NCBI GenBank assembly: GCA_965221735.1
Contig: OZ244910.1
Span: forward strand, 2,914,001 to 2,978,000
Direction of reading: 5' to 3'
DNA from: UBA2991 sp965221735
GTDB lineage: Bacteria; Chloroflexota; Dehalococcoidia; Tepidiformales; Tepidiformaceae
Length of the DNA: 64,000 bases
The notes beneath the pieces were generated by a model. It did not search any database, had not been told where the DNA came from, and saw nothing but the letters and a program-made list of their open reading frames with translations. The translations under genes were made by a program, and so were the position numbers. Shown here piece by piece: positions 44,581 to 56,769 of this stretch. Positions within the stretch are counted from its first letter, which is position 1, and the number at the start of each line of letters is the position of its first letter.

Positions 44581-44796
44581 ATGGACAGCACCGATTTCTA
44601 CCTGGCCCCGATGACGATGAGCTACTTCTTCCTCGAGGCGCTCGAGGACAATGGCTACGCCTTCCCCAAGGGCTGGCGTTCGCACCAGCAGAACGTCGAG
44701 GCCCTGCTCGAGGACGGCAAGATCGTCCGTATCAACGTCGACGCCTCGAACCAGATCGTGGTCGAGGACATCACCGAGGAAGTCGCGAGCGCCTAG
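44581..44796 (+). CDS. small conserved-looking hypothetical protein
   Basis: A 71-residue acidic protein, MDSTDFYLAPMTMSYFFLEALEDNGYAFPKGWRSHQQNVEALLEDGKIVRINVDASNQIVVEDITEEVASA. The ATG has a GAGGGAGAG site 6-14 bp upstream and a strong terminator 29 bp downstream, so it is a well-defined single-gene transcript. No motif or transmembrane segment. Function unknown. Confidence 0.75.
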   Translation: MDSTDFYLAPMTMSYFFLEALEDNGYAFPKGWRSHQQNVEALLEDGKIVRINVDASNQIVVEDITEEVASA

Positions 44797-44824
44797 GCGC
44801 CCGCTCCCGTCGACCCAATCCACC

Positions 44825-44850
44825 AGCGGGAGGCGAATGCCTCCCGCTTT
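44825..44850 (+). terminator. intrinsic terminator
   Basis: A 10-bp stem AGCGGGAGGC and complement (44825-44834 and 44839-44848) with a GAAT loop and a TTT run starting in the last stem base. It lies between the small gene and the heat-shock promoter. Confidence 0.8.
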
Positions 44851-44946
44851 GCGTGCCCTGCCCCCACCGGCCCCAGGCTCCGTCTTCCACCTCTCGCCAC
44901 GTCCAGGGCTTATAAAGGTCTTATCAGCTTCCCTTCTGTAATCTTG

Positions 44947-44975
44947 TTGTAAAGTAAGACCCTGTCTCGTACAAT
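44947..44975 (+). promoter_or_regulatory. sigma-70-type promoter of the dnaJ-hspR-clpC operon; possible HspR site
   Basis: TTGTAA (44947-44952), a 17-bp spacer and TACAAT (44970-44975) make a good promoter. The expected transcript start is only a few bases before the ATG at 44985, so the first gene is leaderless or nearly so. The segment CTT-N10-AAG (44943-44958) overlaps the -35 and is an imperfect palindrome that could be a diverged HspR (HAIR) site; that part is weak. Confidence 0.6.
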
Positions 44976-44984
44976 GTAGCTACC

Positions 44985-45962
44985 ATGGCGAAGAGCTTCT
45001 ACGAGACCCTCGGGATCTCCCGCAGTGCCTCCGACAAGGAGATTCGTTCCGCCTACCGGAAGCTCGCGCGCCGCTATCACCCCGACGTCAATCCGAACGA
45101 CAAGGGCGCCGAGGAGCGCTTCAAGGAGATCCAGGGCGCCTACGACGTCCTCTCCGACGAGGACACGCGCAAGAAGTACGACAAGTACGGCGACCGCTGG
45201 GAGCAGGCCGACCAGTTCGAGGAGATGGAGCGCCAGCGCGCGCAGGCCGGCTTCGGCGGAGGCGGCTTCTCCTTCGACAGCGGCCTTGGCGACATCGGCA
45301 GCGTGTTCGGCGGCCTCTTCGGGGGCGGGCCGCGAGGTCCGCGCCGGGGCCAGGACATCGAGTCGCCCACCGAGATCACGCTGGAGGAGGCGGCCGCCGG
45401 CACGACCCGCATGATCAACCTGCAGAGCAGCGAGCCCTGCGGCATCTGCAGCGGGAGCGGCGCGATCGGCAACGCGCGCTGCCACACCTGCGGCGGCGCC
45501 GGCGAGGCGCTCAAGCCGCGCCGCCTGGAGGTGAAGGTGCCGCCCGGCGTCCGCACCGGCTCGCGCGTGCGCATCGCCGGCGAGGGTCGCCCGGGGGGCG
45601 GGGGAGGGCCGTCCGGCGACCTCTACCTGCTCGTCACCGTGCTCCCCCACGCCCGCTTCGAGCGCAGCGGAGACGACCTCACGGTCGAGGTCGCGGTGCC
45701 GTACCTCGACGCCGTGCTCGGCGGCGAGGTGGAGGCGCCCACGCTCACGGGCCGGGTGATGCTCACGATCCCGCCGCTCACCCAGAACGGAAGGCGCATC
45801 CGCCTGGGCGGCAAGGGCATGCCCGTGCTCGGCCAGCGCGACCGCCGCGGCGACCTCTTCGCCCACGTGAACGTGGTCCTGCCCGAACACCTCAGCGAAC
45901 GCGAGCGCGCCCTCTTCGAGGAGCTCCGCCAGGACGCGACGACCGCGCGAGCCGCCGGCTAG
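44985..45962 (+). CDS. DnaJ/CbpA-like co-chaperone with a reduced zinc finger
   Basis: A 325-residue Hsp40. The J-domain (about 1-70) has the HPD motif in RYHPDVNPND. A Gly/Phe linker follows (FGGGGFSFDSGLGDIGSVFGGLFGGG). The zinc region has only two CxxCxGxG motifs (CGICSGSG and CHTCGGAG) where type I DnaJ has four. The C-terminal substrate domains (RRLEVKVPPGVRTGSRVRIAGEG; DLYLLVTVLPHARFERSGDDL) are standard. It stimulates DnaK, which is not in the window. It is first in an operon with hspR and clpC. Confidence 0.9.
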   Translation: MAKSFYETLGISRSASDKEIRSAYRKLARRYHPDVNPNDKGAEERFKEIQGAYDVLSDEDTRKKYDKYGDRWEQADQFEEMERQRAQAGFGGGGFSFDSGLGDIGSVFGGLFGGGPRGPRRGQDIESPTEITLEEAAAGTTRMINLQSSEPCGICSGSGAIGNARCHTCGGAGEALKPRRLEVKVPPGVRTGSRVRIAGEGRPGGGGGPSGDLYLLVTVLPHARFERSGDDLTVEVAVPYLDAVLGGEVEAPTLTGRVMLTIPPLTQNGRRIRLGGKGMPVLGQRDRRGDLFAHVNVVLPEHLSERERALFEELRQDATTARAAG

Positions 45963-45979
45963 CGAGGAAGGACGAACCG

Positions 45980-46357
45980 ATGCCCCGCCGCCGACCACCC
46001 GACGAGCCCCTGCGCGACGACGAGCCCTGCTACGTCATCTCGATCGCGTCGCGCCTGGTAGGGCTGCACCAGCAGACGCTGCGCTACTACGAGCGCGCCG
46101 GGCTCATCCGGCCGCACCGCACGAGCGGCAACATCCGCATGTACTCGAACGCCGACATCCACCGCATCCGCCAGGCCCAGCGCCTCATCGAGGAGCTCGG
46201 CGTGAACCTTGCCGGCGTGGAGGTGGTGCTGCGCATGAGCGACCAGCTGCGCACGCTCCAGGCCGAGCTGGACGAAGTGAAGGCCGAGCTCGACACGCTT
46301 CGCCGGACGCGGCTGCCGGCGCCCGCCATCGACAGCGAGGGCCGTCCCGCCCGCTAG
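45980..46357 (+). CDS. hspR: MerR-family heat-shock repressor HspR
   Basis: A 125-residue MerR-type protein. CYVISIASRLVGLHQQTLRYYERAGLIRPHRTSGNIRMYSNADIHRIRQAQRLIEELGVNLAGVEVVLRM is the HspR DNA-binding domain, with the diagnostic HQQTLRYYERxGLI. A short coiled coil (LRTLQAELDEVKAELDTLRR) serves for dimerisation. HspR represses dnaK/clpB-type operons at HAIR sites in actinobacteria and some Chloroflexota, using DnaK as co-repressor. It lies between the DnaJ-like gene and clpC, so it is probably autoregulated. Confidence 0.9.
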   Translation: MPRRRPPDEPLRDDEPCYVISIASRLVGLHQQTLRYYERAGLIRPHRTSGNIRMYSNADIHRIRQAQRLIEELGVNLAGVEVVLRMSDQLRTLQAELDEVKAELDTLRRTRLPAPAIDSEGRPAR

Positions 46358-46418
46358 CCAGACCCGTACCGCCCGCTTCGGAAGACCCCGCGCCCGCGGG
46401 GCAGGAGGAATGACCCCA

Positions 46419-48866
<2,448 letters not shown>

Positions 48867-48876
48867 GGGTCGCCCC

Positions 48877-50136
48877 CTACCCCGGAGCCGTCGAGTAGGC
48901 GGGCTCGGGGCGGACCCGCCGCAGCTGCGGGACGACCAGGGCGATCGCGGCCGAGAACGCCAGCGTCGACCAGCCGAGCACCACGAGCACGATCGGCAGC
49001 CCGGCCTCCTGGGCGACGGCGCTGATGGGGAAGGTGAGCAGCATGGCGACGCCGTTGGTGAGGGGCAGGAGGCCCATCACGCGACCCCGCACACCCTCGT
49101 CCACCTTCTGCTGGATGATGACGGACGCGCTGATCGACGAGGCGCTGAGGGCGACCCCGAGGCCGACGTTGGTGGCGGCCGTGAGCCAGATGGAGCGCGA
49201 ATAGGCGAACACGATCGCGCTGACGGCGAACATGAGGGCGGCCAGCACAAGGGTCGAGCCACGGCCGGCGACCTCCGGACGCTGGGCGAAGAACATCGAG
49301 CCGACGACGGCGCCGCTGCCCCAGCCGAAGGCCATGAGGGCGAAGCCCAGCCCACCGACATCGAGGATCTCGGTGGCCCAGATGATGCCGAGGTTGCCCA
49401 CCCCGGGCATGCCGACGCCATTCATGACAAACAGGAGCCCGACGGCCGCGAAGATGATGACGTGGCGCCAGGTGTACTGGAGGCCTTCCGCAACGGCGCG
49501 GAACACATCGCGTCCGGCCTCACCCCGGCTGCTGTAGTTGAGGGCGGCGATGAGCGGGATGATGCCGATCCAGGTCACGAGCGAGCCGGCGTAGAGGACG
49601 CCGGCGCCGAAGACCTCGTTGAGGACCGCCGCCACGGGGATCGTGATCGGGATCATGAGCTGCTGGGCGGCGGAATTGAGGCTGATCCCGTTCGCCAGGT
49701 CGTCCATCCCCAGGACGGCGGGAAGGCTCGCCTGGCGGGCGGGGTGGTCGATCGCCTGCGTGGCCGACGCGAGGAAGGTGAGCACCAGGACGCCGAAGAA
49801 GGTCGCATCCCCGAAGGGACTGGTCAGCATGAGGAGGGCGACGAAGGCACTCAGGACGAGCGTGGCCGACTCGCAGCCGAGGAGCACGAGGCGCCGCTCG
49901 AAGCGGTCGGCGATGGCGCCTCCAATCAGGCTGAAGAGCAGCGTGGCGACGCCCCGGGCGCCCATGAGGAAGCCCGTATAGATGATCTGGAGGTCGGGGT
50001 AGACCTCCTGCACCCAGAAGATCTGGGTGACGAAGTGCAGGGGCTGCACGAGCCCGACGAGGACCGTTCCCGCCAGCAGGTAGCGAAAGTTCCGGTGGCG
50101 GAAGGCGCGGAAGGTCTGCACACGACCGTCGGGCAT
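48877..50136 (-). CDS. MFS transporter
   Basis: A 419-residue protein with about twelve membrane segments, in the same MFS_3/EntS-like branch as the gene at 6105. FRHRNFRYLLAGTVLVGLVQPLHFVTQIFWVQEV opens it, the loop-2 motif is GGAIADRFERRLVLL, IDHPARQASLPAVLGMDDLANGISLNSAAQQLMIPI is the central region and VRGRVMGLLPLTNGVAMLLTFPISAVAQEAGLPIVL the last third. The substrate is unknown. The start is ATG 50136, divergent from the SDR at 50247. Confidence 0.87.
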   Translation of the reverse strand: MPDGRVQTFRAFRHRNFRYLLAGTVLVGLVQPLHFVTQIFWVQEVYPDLQIIYTGFLMGARGVATLLFSLIGGAIADRFERRLVLLGCESATLVLSAFVALLMLTSPFGDATFFGVLVLTFLASATQAIDHPARQASLPAVLGMDDLANGISLNSAAQQLMIPITIPVAAVLNEVFGAGVLYAGSLVTWIGIIPLIAALNYSSRGEAGRDVFRAVAEGLQYTWRHVIIFAAVGLLFVMNGVGMPGVGNLGIIWATEILDVGGLGFALMAFGWGSGAVVGSMFFAQRPEVAGRGSTLVLAALMFAVSAIVFAYSRSIWLTAATNVGLGVALSASSISASVIIQQKVDEGVRGRVMGLLPLTNGVAMLLTFPISAVAQEAGLPIVLVVLGWSTLAFSAAIALVVPQLRRVRPEPAYSTAPG

Positions 50137-50246
50137 GAGCGCCGAGTCTACGCGCCGGTTGCGCCCCGCCCTTCTGGGGGCATGGCGGGGCGGCGCGCGA
50201 TCGGCCAGAATCGGCGCGCTTGCGAAGCAGGAACGGGAGGTACGTC

Positions 50247-51026
50247 ATGCTGCTTGAGGGGAAAGTCGCCGTCGTGACCGGGGGCGCAGTCGGGATCGGA
50301 CGCGGGATCGCGGTGGCGCTGGCCGAGAACGGCGCGGACGTCGCCAGCCTCGACATCGACGCCGCCAGCAACGCGGAGACGGCCGCGCAGGTGCGGGCCA
50401 CGGGCCGCGAGGGGATCGCCATCGACTGCGATGTAGCGGACAAGGTGCAGGTGCGCCGGGCCATGAACAGCGCCCTGCAGCGCCTGGGACGCATCGACGT
50501 GCTCGTGAACAACGCCGCCATCTACGCGGACACGACGCTCACGGGCGGCAGCTACGAATCGCAGACGGACGCCTACGAGCGCTCCATCGACATCTGCGCG
50601 ATGGGCAGCTTCTACTGCGCGACCGCGGCCGTGCCCGCCATGCGGGCCGCGGGCGGGGGCGAGATCCTCAACGTCATCACGGAGCACATCAAGGAAGGCC
50701 ACCTGATGACGGGCGGGGCCGCCAGCGGCTACGACTGCGCCAAGTGGGTGCAGTGGCGCCAGGTGGAGACCTGGGCGATCGAGCTGGCCGAGCACAACAT
50801 CCGCGTGAACGGCCTCTGCATGGGGGCGACGGACACGCCGATGCTGCGCGCCGTCTCGGTGGCGGCGGCGGAGGCGGGCATGTGCTCCTCGGACGTCGGC
50901 CAGGCGGTCATCAACATCCTCTCGCACGGGTCGGACGGCCCCTCGGGGGAGACGTTCGTGTTCGGCACGTCGGGCACGCCGCGGGAGCAGAGCCTGAAGG
51001 AGATCGCGGCCCTCGCGCCCGCCTGA
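50247..51026 (+). CDS. SDR family oxidoreductase (CMGATD subfamily)
   Basis: A 259-residue SDR. Cofactor loop TGGAVGIGRGIA, acidic residues after strand 2 (SLDIDAAS), NNAAIY in the NNAG position and a GYDCAKWVQW YxxxK motif. The loop VNGLCMGATDTPMLRA is shared with the SDRs at 3487 and 4350. The usual Ser position appears as VITEHIKEG, lacking an obvious Ser two turns before Tyr, so the catalytic triad may be altered. The start ATG 50247 has GGGAGGTACGTC upstream. It precedes a Rieske oxygenase by 117 bp. Confidence 0.87.
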   Translation: MLLEGKVAVVTGGAVGIGRGIAVALAENGADVASLDIDAASNAETAAQVRATGREGIAIDCDVADKVQVRRAMNSALQRLGRIDVLVNNAAIYADTTLTGGSYESQTDAYERSIDICAMGSFYCATAAVPAMRAAGGGEILNVITEHIKEGHLMTGGAASGYDCAKWVQWRQVETWAIELAEHNIRVNGLCMGATDTPMLRAVSVAAAEAGMCSSDVGQAVINILSHGSDGPSGETFVFGTSGTPREQSLKEIAALAPA

Positions 51027-51143
51027 GCGAGCGCGGAAACCCGGCGCGAAAAGCGTTGACAGCGCGCGTAGGATGGTGCGCATAGCAGGCGCGTATCGCG
51101 TGCCTGTCTCGATGCGATCGCAAAGCTACGAGGGAGCAGCAGC

Positions 51144-52424
<1,281 letters not shown>

Positions 52425-52449
52425 GCCCGCCAGCCACCGACACGCGGGA

Positions 52450-52483
52450 GGCCGCGCACGGATTGTGCGCGGCCTTCTTGTTG
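52450..52483 (+). terminator. intrinsic terminator after the Rieske oxygenase
   Basis: A 10-bp stem GGCCGCGCAC and complement (52450-52459 and 52465-52474) with a GGATT loop and a T-rich TTCTTGTTG tail. Confidence 0.85.
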
Positions 52484-52516
52484 TAGGCTGCGCCCGCCAC
52501 CACGAGGAGGACGAAC

Positions 52517-53389
52517 ATGCAGGAGTTCGAGGGGAAAGTCGCGGTTGTGACGGGCGGGGCGAGCGGCATCGGGCTCGCCATGGCGACGCGCTTCGCCGCC
52601 GAGGGGATGCGGCTCGTCCTCGCCGACATCGAGGAGGATGTGCTCGAACAGGCCGCCTCGGACCTGCGCGAGGGCGGGGCCGAGGTGCTGACCGTCCAGA
52701 CCGACTGCGGGGACGCCGCCTCCATGGACAACCTCGCCGCGGAGTCGCTGGCGCACTACGGCTCGGTCCACGTCGTCTGCAACAACGCGGGCGTGGGGGC
52801 GCGCGGGACGATGTGGGAGCTGGGCGTGAACGACTGGGATTTCGTGCTGCGCGTGAACCTGTGGGGCGTGATCCACGGCGTGCGCGTGTTCGCGCCGCAC
52901 CTGGTCGAGCAGGACGAGGGGCACATCGTGAACACGGGCTCGATGGCGGGACTCGTGTCGGTCTCGGGGACGGGGCCGTACAACGTGAGCAAGCACGGCG
53001 TCGTCACCCTCTCGGAGACGCTCTACGGCGAACTGCAGGACGCGGGCTCGAACGTGGGGGTGTCGGTGCTCTGTCCGGGCATTATCCGCACGAACCTGCG
53101 CAACTCGGAGCGAAACCGCCCCGAGCACCTGCGCGACATCGACGCGGAAGCGGTGCGGTCGCGCACGGAGAACACGCCGGGCTTCAGCGACACGGTGCGG
53201 CTGCAGGCGCTCTCGCCGGAGTGGGCGGCGGAGTGCGTGTTCGAGGGGATCAAGGCGAACCGCTTCTACATCCTCACGCACGACGACCACGAGGGGCAGA
53301 TCCCCCGCCGCCACGAAGCCATCCAGAACGACGGCACGCCCGCCGTCGTGCGCTCCACCGTCTTCGCCGGCGGCCCGATCGAGCGGTAG
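52517..53389 (+). CDS. SDR family oxidoreductase
   Basis: A 290-residue classical SDR. It has TGGASGIGLAMA, an acidic VLADIEEDV after strand 2 (NAD preference), CNNAGVGARG, a catalytic Ser in VNTGSMAG, YNVSKHGVV and CPGIIRTNLRN. The C-terminal part (about 190-285, DIDAEAVRSRTENTPGF ... AAECVFEGIKANRFYILTHDDHEGQIPRRHEAI) resembles SDRs acting on bulky or steroid-like molecules, but the substrate is unknown. The start is ATG 52517 with GAGGAGGA upstream. It converges on the chelatase gene 3 bp after its stop. Confidence 0.9.
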   Translation: MQEFEGKVAVVTGGASGIGLAMATRFAAEGMRLVLADIEEDVLEQAASDLREGGAEVLTVQTDCGDAASMDNLAAESLAHYGSVHVVCNNAGVGARGTMWELGVNDWDFVLRVNLWGVIHGVRVFAPHLVEQDEGHIVNTGSMAGLVSVSGTGPYNVSKHGVVTLSETLYGELQDAGSNVGVSVLCPGIIRTNLRNSERNRPEHLRDIDAEAVRSRTENTPGFSDTVRLQALSPEWAAECVFEGIKANRFYILTHDDHEGQIPRRHEAIQNDGTPAVVRSTVFAGGPIER

Positions 53390-53392
53390 GCC

Positions 53393-54094
53393 CTACGCCC
53401 TCGCGGCCGCGAGGGCGAGGTCGCGGATGACGGCGGCGATGCCAGGGTGGGTGCCGGCGGGCTCGGCGTAGCGGACGGCGTGGGCGCCGTTCGCGGCCAC
53501 CTGGCCAACGTGCCAGCCCTCCGAGGCGAAGTAGGGCACGACGATCGCCTGCTGCTCGCCCGCGAGGTCGGGGATGGCGGCGACGTTCGGGTCCTGGTCG
53601 GTGAAGACGGCTGCGACCTGGCCGAAGGGTCCGCTCTCGCGCACGCGCTCGGCCTGCGCCTGGACGGCATTCGCCGAGCCGGAGTTGCGTCGCGTGCCGT
53701 GTCCGAGCACGAAAAGCGCGTCGTCCGGTGTCGCGCCCGCCTCCAGGGCGCGCTCGACGACGATGCCGGCGAGGGCGGGGTGGACGCCGACCGGACGGGT
53801 GCAGCGGATCGTGCGCCCTTCGCGGTGGGTAACGGGGCCGTCGAGGTCCATCTCGGCAGGGATGACCTCGCCCGTGAAGTAGCCCTCCGACATGAAGACC
53901 GGCACGACCGTCACGTCGGCGGCGGTGCAGCCGTCGAGGGCGCGGGAAAGGGAGGGCTCCTCCTTCCAGAAGGCGACCAGTACCTCGTCCCAGTCGCCGT
54001 CCGCGGCCAACGTGCGGGCGTGGGCGCGAACGGCCTCGCTCGAGCGCGCGTTCAGGTGCGATCCGTGGCCGGCGAGGACGAGGGCGCGAGTCAT
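53393..54094 (-). CDS. cbiX: sirohydrochlorin chelatase-like protein (CbiX)
   Basis: A 233-residue two-domain CbiX-type chelatase that inserts Co or Fe into sirohydrochlorin. The first half begins ALVLAGHGSHLNARSSEAVRAHARTL (catalytic His in GHGSH) and contains TVVPVFMSEGYFTGEVIPAEM. The second half repeats the fold with ALFVLGHGTRRNSGSANAVQAQAER and IVVPYFASEGWHVGQV. The two GHG elements and the FxSEGxH repeats fit long CbiX. It lies 5 bp downstream of the cobA-hemD fusion on the same strand, so the two act in siroheme or cobalamin synthesis. Confidence 0.88.
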   Translation of the reverse strand: MTRALVLAGHGSHLNARSSEAVRAHARTLAADGDWDEVLVAFWKEEPSLSRALDGCTAADVTVVPVFMSEGYFTGEVIPAEMDLDGPVTHREGRTIRCTRPVGVHPALAGIVVERALEAGATPDDALFVLGHGTRRNSGSANAVQAQAERVRESGPFGQVAAVFTDQDPNVAAIPDLAGEQQAIVVPYFASEGWHVGQVAANGAHAVRYAEPAGTHPGIAAVIRDLALAAARA

Positions 54095-54099
54095 GGCGC

Positions 54100-55557
54100 T
54101 CACGCCAGCGCGTCGACGACGGCGCGCACGAGTTCGCCGAGGCCCGGCGAGGCGGCCTCGGCGTCGACGCGACCGAAGCACTCGCGCACGGCGGTAGAGG
54201 TGCTGGGGCCGATGCTGATGAGGACGGCACCGAGGCTCGCGGCGTCATCGCCGAGGGCTTCGTGCAGGTTCCGCGCGGTCGAGCTGCTGGTGAAGGTGAT
54301 GGCGTCGGCCTCGCGGACGGCGGTGAGTTGCTCCTCCGTGAGCGGCACGGGCCGGTTTTCGTACGCGGTCACGGCGCGCACGGTCAGGCCGCGGGCCTCC
54401 AGGGCGGCGCGGAGGTCGGGGGCGGAGAGGTTCGACTGGAAGACGGTGACCGTCTCCCCCGGCTCGGCGGGAAGCTCGACAAGGGCGCTCGACCACGACT
54501 GCTCGGGGACGAAATCCGCGCGCAGGCCGTAGCCGGCGAGTGCGGCGGCGGTCGCATCGCCGACGGCGGCGATCCGGCGTCCGGCGAGGGCGCGGGAGTC
54601 GAGACCGGCCGCGGCCAGGGTCTCCATGGCGGCGTGGACGCCGTTCGCGCTGCTGAACGCCCACCAGCGGGCGGGGGCGGCGACGGCCTCGCAGAGGTCG
54701 GGAGAGCCGGCCCGCGAGACGAGCTCGATGGCGGGCGCCTCGGTCACGAGGGCGCCCTCCGCCTCGAGCAGGGCCACCAGCTCGCTCGCCTGGGCGCGGG
54801 AGCGGGTGACGGCGACGCGTCGCCCGGCGAGGGGGCCGGGGTCGAACCAGGCGAGCTCGCCCGCGAGTCCGGCGACGGGCCCCACGACGGTCACGAGGGG
54901 CGCGGACAGTCCCGCCTCGGCCACGCGCCCGGCGATGTCGCCGAGCCTTCCGGTCACGACGCGCTGGTCGGGGCGGGTTCCCCACTGGACGGAGGCGGCG
55001 GGCGTGCCGCGATCGCGGCCCTCGGCGACGAGGCGCTCGGCGCACTCGGCGAGCGTTTCAGCGCCCATGAGCAGCACGAGCGTGTCGACCTCCGCGGCGG
55101 CGCGCCAGCTGGTCACGCCATCGCTCACGCTGCGGGCGTTGAGGACCATGAACGCGCCGGCGAGGCCGCGATGGGTGACGGGGATGCCGGCGTAAGCGAA
55201 GGCGCCGATGGCGGAGGTCACGCCCGGAACGACCGTGCAGGGAACGCCCGCCTCCTTGCAGGCGCGGAGCTCCTCGGAGCCGCGCCCGAACACGAAGGGG
55301 TCGCCGCCCTTGAGGCGGACGACGCGCTTCCCCTCTTTCGCGCGGGCGATCATGAGCGCCTCGATCTCCGCCTGCGTCGCGAGGTGCGCGCCGGCACGCT
55401 TGCCCACGGCGCACAGCTCGGCGTCCGGGCGCGCCTCGCGCAGGAGGGCGCGCGGAGCGAGCGCGTCGTACAGAACGACATCGGCGGCGCGCAGCGCCTC
55501 CAGGCCGGCGAGCGTGATGAGGCCGGGGTCGCCCGGGCCGGCGCCCACGAGCGTGAC
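54100..55557 (-). CDS. cobA-hemD: fused uroporphyrinogen-III C-methyltransferase / uroporphyrinogen-III synthase
   Basis: A fusion protein of about 485 residues. The CobA part (1-245) has VTLVGAGPGDPGLITL, DVVLYDALAP, VRLKGGDPFVFGRGSEE, VVPGVTSAIGAFAYAGIPVTHRG and LVLLMGAETL, forming precorrin-2 with SAM. The HemD part (about 255-485, GRRVAVTRSRAQASELVALLEAEGA ... VTAYENRPVPLTEEQL ... DAITFTSSSTARNLHEALG) cyclises hydroxymethylbilane. The start is uncertain: GTG 55557 gives a usual N-terminus, whereas GTG 55614 would translate the heptamer array (MPTDHRPPTTDHRSPASGH). Fusion of these two steps is common in Gram-positives and Chloroflexota. Confidence 0.9.
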   Translation of the reverse strand, partial: VTLVGAGPGDPGLITLAGLEALRAADVVLYDALAPRALLREARPDAELCAVGKRAGAHLATQAEIEALMIARAKEGKRVVRLKGGDPFVFGRGSEELRACKEAGVPCTVVPGVTSAIGAFAYAGIPVTHRGLAGAFMVLNARSVSDGVTSWRAAAEVDTLVLLMGAETLAECAERLVAEGRDRGTPAASVQWGTRPDQRVVTGRLGDIAGRVAEAGLSAPLVTVVGPVAGLAGELAWFDPGPLAGRRVAVTRSRAQASELVALLEAEGALVTEAPAIELVSRAGSPDLCEAVAAPARWWAFSSANGVHAAMETLAAAGLDSRALAGRRIAAVGDATAAALAGYGLRADFVPEQSWSSALVELPAEPGETVTVFQSNLSAPDLRAALEARGLTVRAVTAYENRPVPLTEEQLTAVREADAITFTSSSTARNLHEALGDDAASLGAVLISIGPSTSTAVRECFGRVDAEAASPGLGELVRAVVDALA

Positions 55558-55570
55558 GTGGCCGCTGGCC

Positions 55571-55612
55571 GGTGAGCGGTGGTCGGTGGTCGGTGGTCGG
55601 TGGTCGGTGGGC
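55571..55612. repeat. heptamer tandem array (GGTGGTC units)
   Basis: Six exact 7-bp steps: GGTGAGC, four GGTGGTC, GGTGGGC. It lies at the 5' end of cobA-hemD (and may be translated if the longer start is used). An inverted array of the same unit lies at 56770-56804. Confidence 0.75.
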
Positions 55613-55699
55613 ACAGTGCTCGGGCTCCGCGCTCTATTATGGGCGCCGCCAGACCGCCGGGCTCCGCAACGGGACTCCGGCCACGTTCACCAACAGCCA

Positions 55700-56566
55700 A
55701 TGGCCAACAGCCGAGAGCCCACCCAGCACTTCTTCGAGTCGCAGCGCCTGCGCCTTTCCTGCTGGGCGTGGGGCGACGAGGACGCGCAGCCGCTCATCCT
55801 CGTACACGGCGGGCGCGACCACGCCCGCAGCTGGGACGGCATCGCGGAGGCGTTCGCGGCAGACCACTACGTCGTCGCGCCGGACCTGCGGGGCCACGGC
55901 GACTCCGACTGGTCCCCGGGCAGCGAGTACACGACGGCGCAGTACGCCGTCGACCTGCTGACGCTGGTCGAGCGGTTCGACCAGCCGGTGCGGGTGGTCT
56001 GCCACTCGTTCGGGGGCCAGGTGACGTTCATCGCGGCGGGGGCGTACCCGCAGCGGTTCGCCTCGATCGTCGCGATTGAAGGGCGCGTGCCGGGGCTGTT
56101 CGAGGAGCCGGAGCCGATGAACCCGGAGCGCTTCCGGGCGTACGTCGAGCAGCGGCGCTCGCTGGAGACGCGGCAGGTGCGGCGCTACGCGGACCTGGCC
56201 AGCGCCACCCAGCGCGTGCAGGAGATGAACCCGCGCCTCTCTCCCGAGCAGGCGCGGCACATCGCCGTTCACGCCGTGCGCGAGGACGGGAACGAGCTCA
56301 TCTGGAAGTTCGACAACTGGTCGCGTCCGGGGGTGCGGCGCGACGAGTACACGCTGGCGGAGATGCGGGGCTTCATCGAGGCGATCGCGTGCCCGGTGCT
56401 CTACGTCATCGGGGGCGAGGCGGGGGTGATGCGGGGGATGGAGCGCTGGGTGGAGGGGCTCGCAGGCGTGCGTCCGGTGAAGGTCGAGGGCGCGGGCCAC
56501 TGGGTCCACCACGACCAGCCGGAGCGGCTCATCGCGCTGGCGCGGGAGCACTTCGCGGGCGGCTAG
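55700..56566 (+). CDS. alpha/beta hydrolase
   Basis: A 288-residue alpha/beta-hydrolase. LILVHGGRDHARSWDGIAEAFAADHYVVAPDLRGHGDSDWSPGSEYTTAQYAVDLLTLV is the classic N-terminal half, with HGG oxyanion and DLRGHGDS. The nucleophile elbow is VVCHSFGGQVT (Ser in CHSFGG), the acid lies after LYVIGGEAG and the His is in VEGAGHWVHHDQPERL. Relatives are C-C bond hydrolases and haloalkane- or epoxide-type enzymes; the substrate is unknown. The start ATG 55700 follows a CCAACAGCC pair. The gene sits between inverted heptamer arrays. Its stop overlaps the convergent small gene. Confidence 0.88.
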   Translation: MANSREPTQHFFESQRLRLSCWAWGDEDAQPLILVHGGRDHARSWDGIAEAFAADHYVVAPDLRGHGDSDWSPGSEYTTAQYAVDLLTLVERFDQPVRVVCHSFGGQVTFIAAGAYPQRFASIVAIEGRVPGLFEEPEPMNPERFRAYVEQRRSLETRQVRRYADLASATQRVQEMNPRLSPEQARHIAVHAVREDGNELIWKFDNWSRPGVRRDEYTLAEMRGFIEAIACPVLYVIGGEAGVMRGMERWVEGLAGVRPVKVEGAGHWVHHDQPERLIALAREHFAGG

Positions 56567-56727
56567 CGCTCGAACGAGGCCCTGAGCTCCTCGAGGGAGT
56601 CGTACATCTCAAGGTTCTTGCCCTCACGCGCCTCGCGCAGCGCCTCCAGCGTCTCCTTGTTGGGAACGCCGTTGGGAACGCCGCAGCGAGGGTAGGCACA
56701 GCGGGTGGAACGCTTCGAACCGGGCAT
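56563..56727 (-). CDS. small protein resembling the C-terminal part of RelB/DinJ antitoxins
   Basis: A 54-residue protein: MPGSKRSTRCAYPRCG, then VPNKETLEALREAREGKNLEMYDSLEELRASFER. The second half matches the toxin-wrapping tail of RelB-like antitoxins (xPNxETxEAxxExxxGxxLxxxxSxEEL). The N-terminus has a Cys pair (CAYPRC) instead of the RHH domain. No toxin gene is adjacent, so it may be a remnant or an orphan. It converges on the hydrolase gene with a 4-bp overlap. Confidence 0.5.
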   Translation of the reverse strand: MPGSKRSTRCAYPRCGVPNGVPNKETLEALREAREGKNLEMYDSLEELRASFER

Positions 56728-56769
56728 GCTCTCCAACCTATCACGGAGATGTCCCACGAGCCGCTCCGC

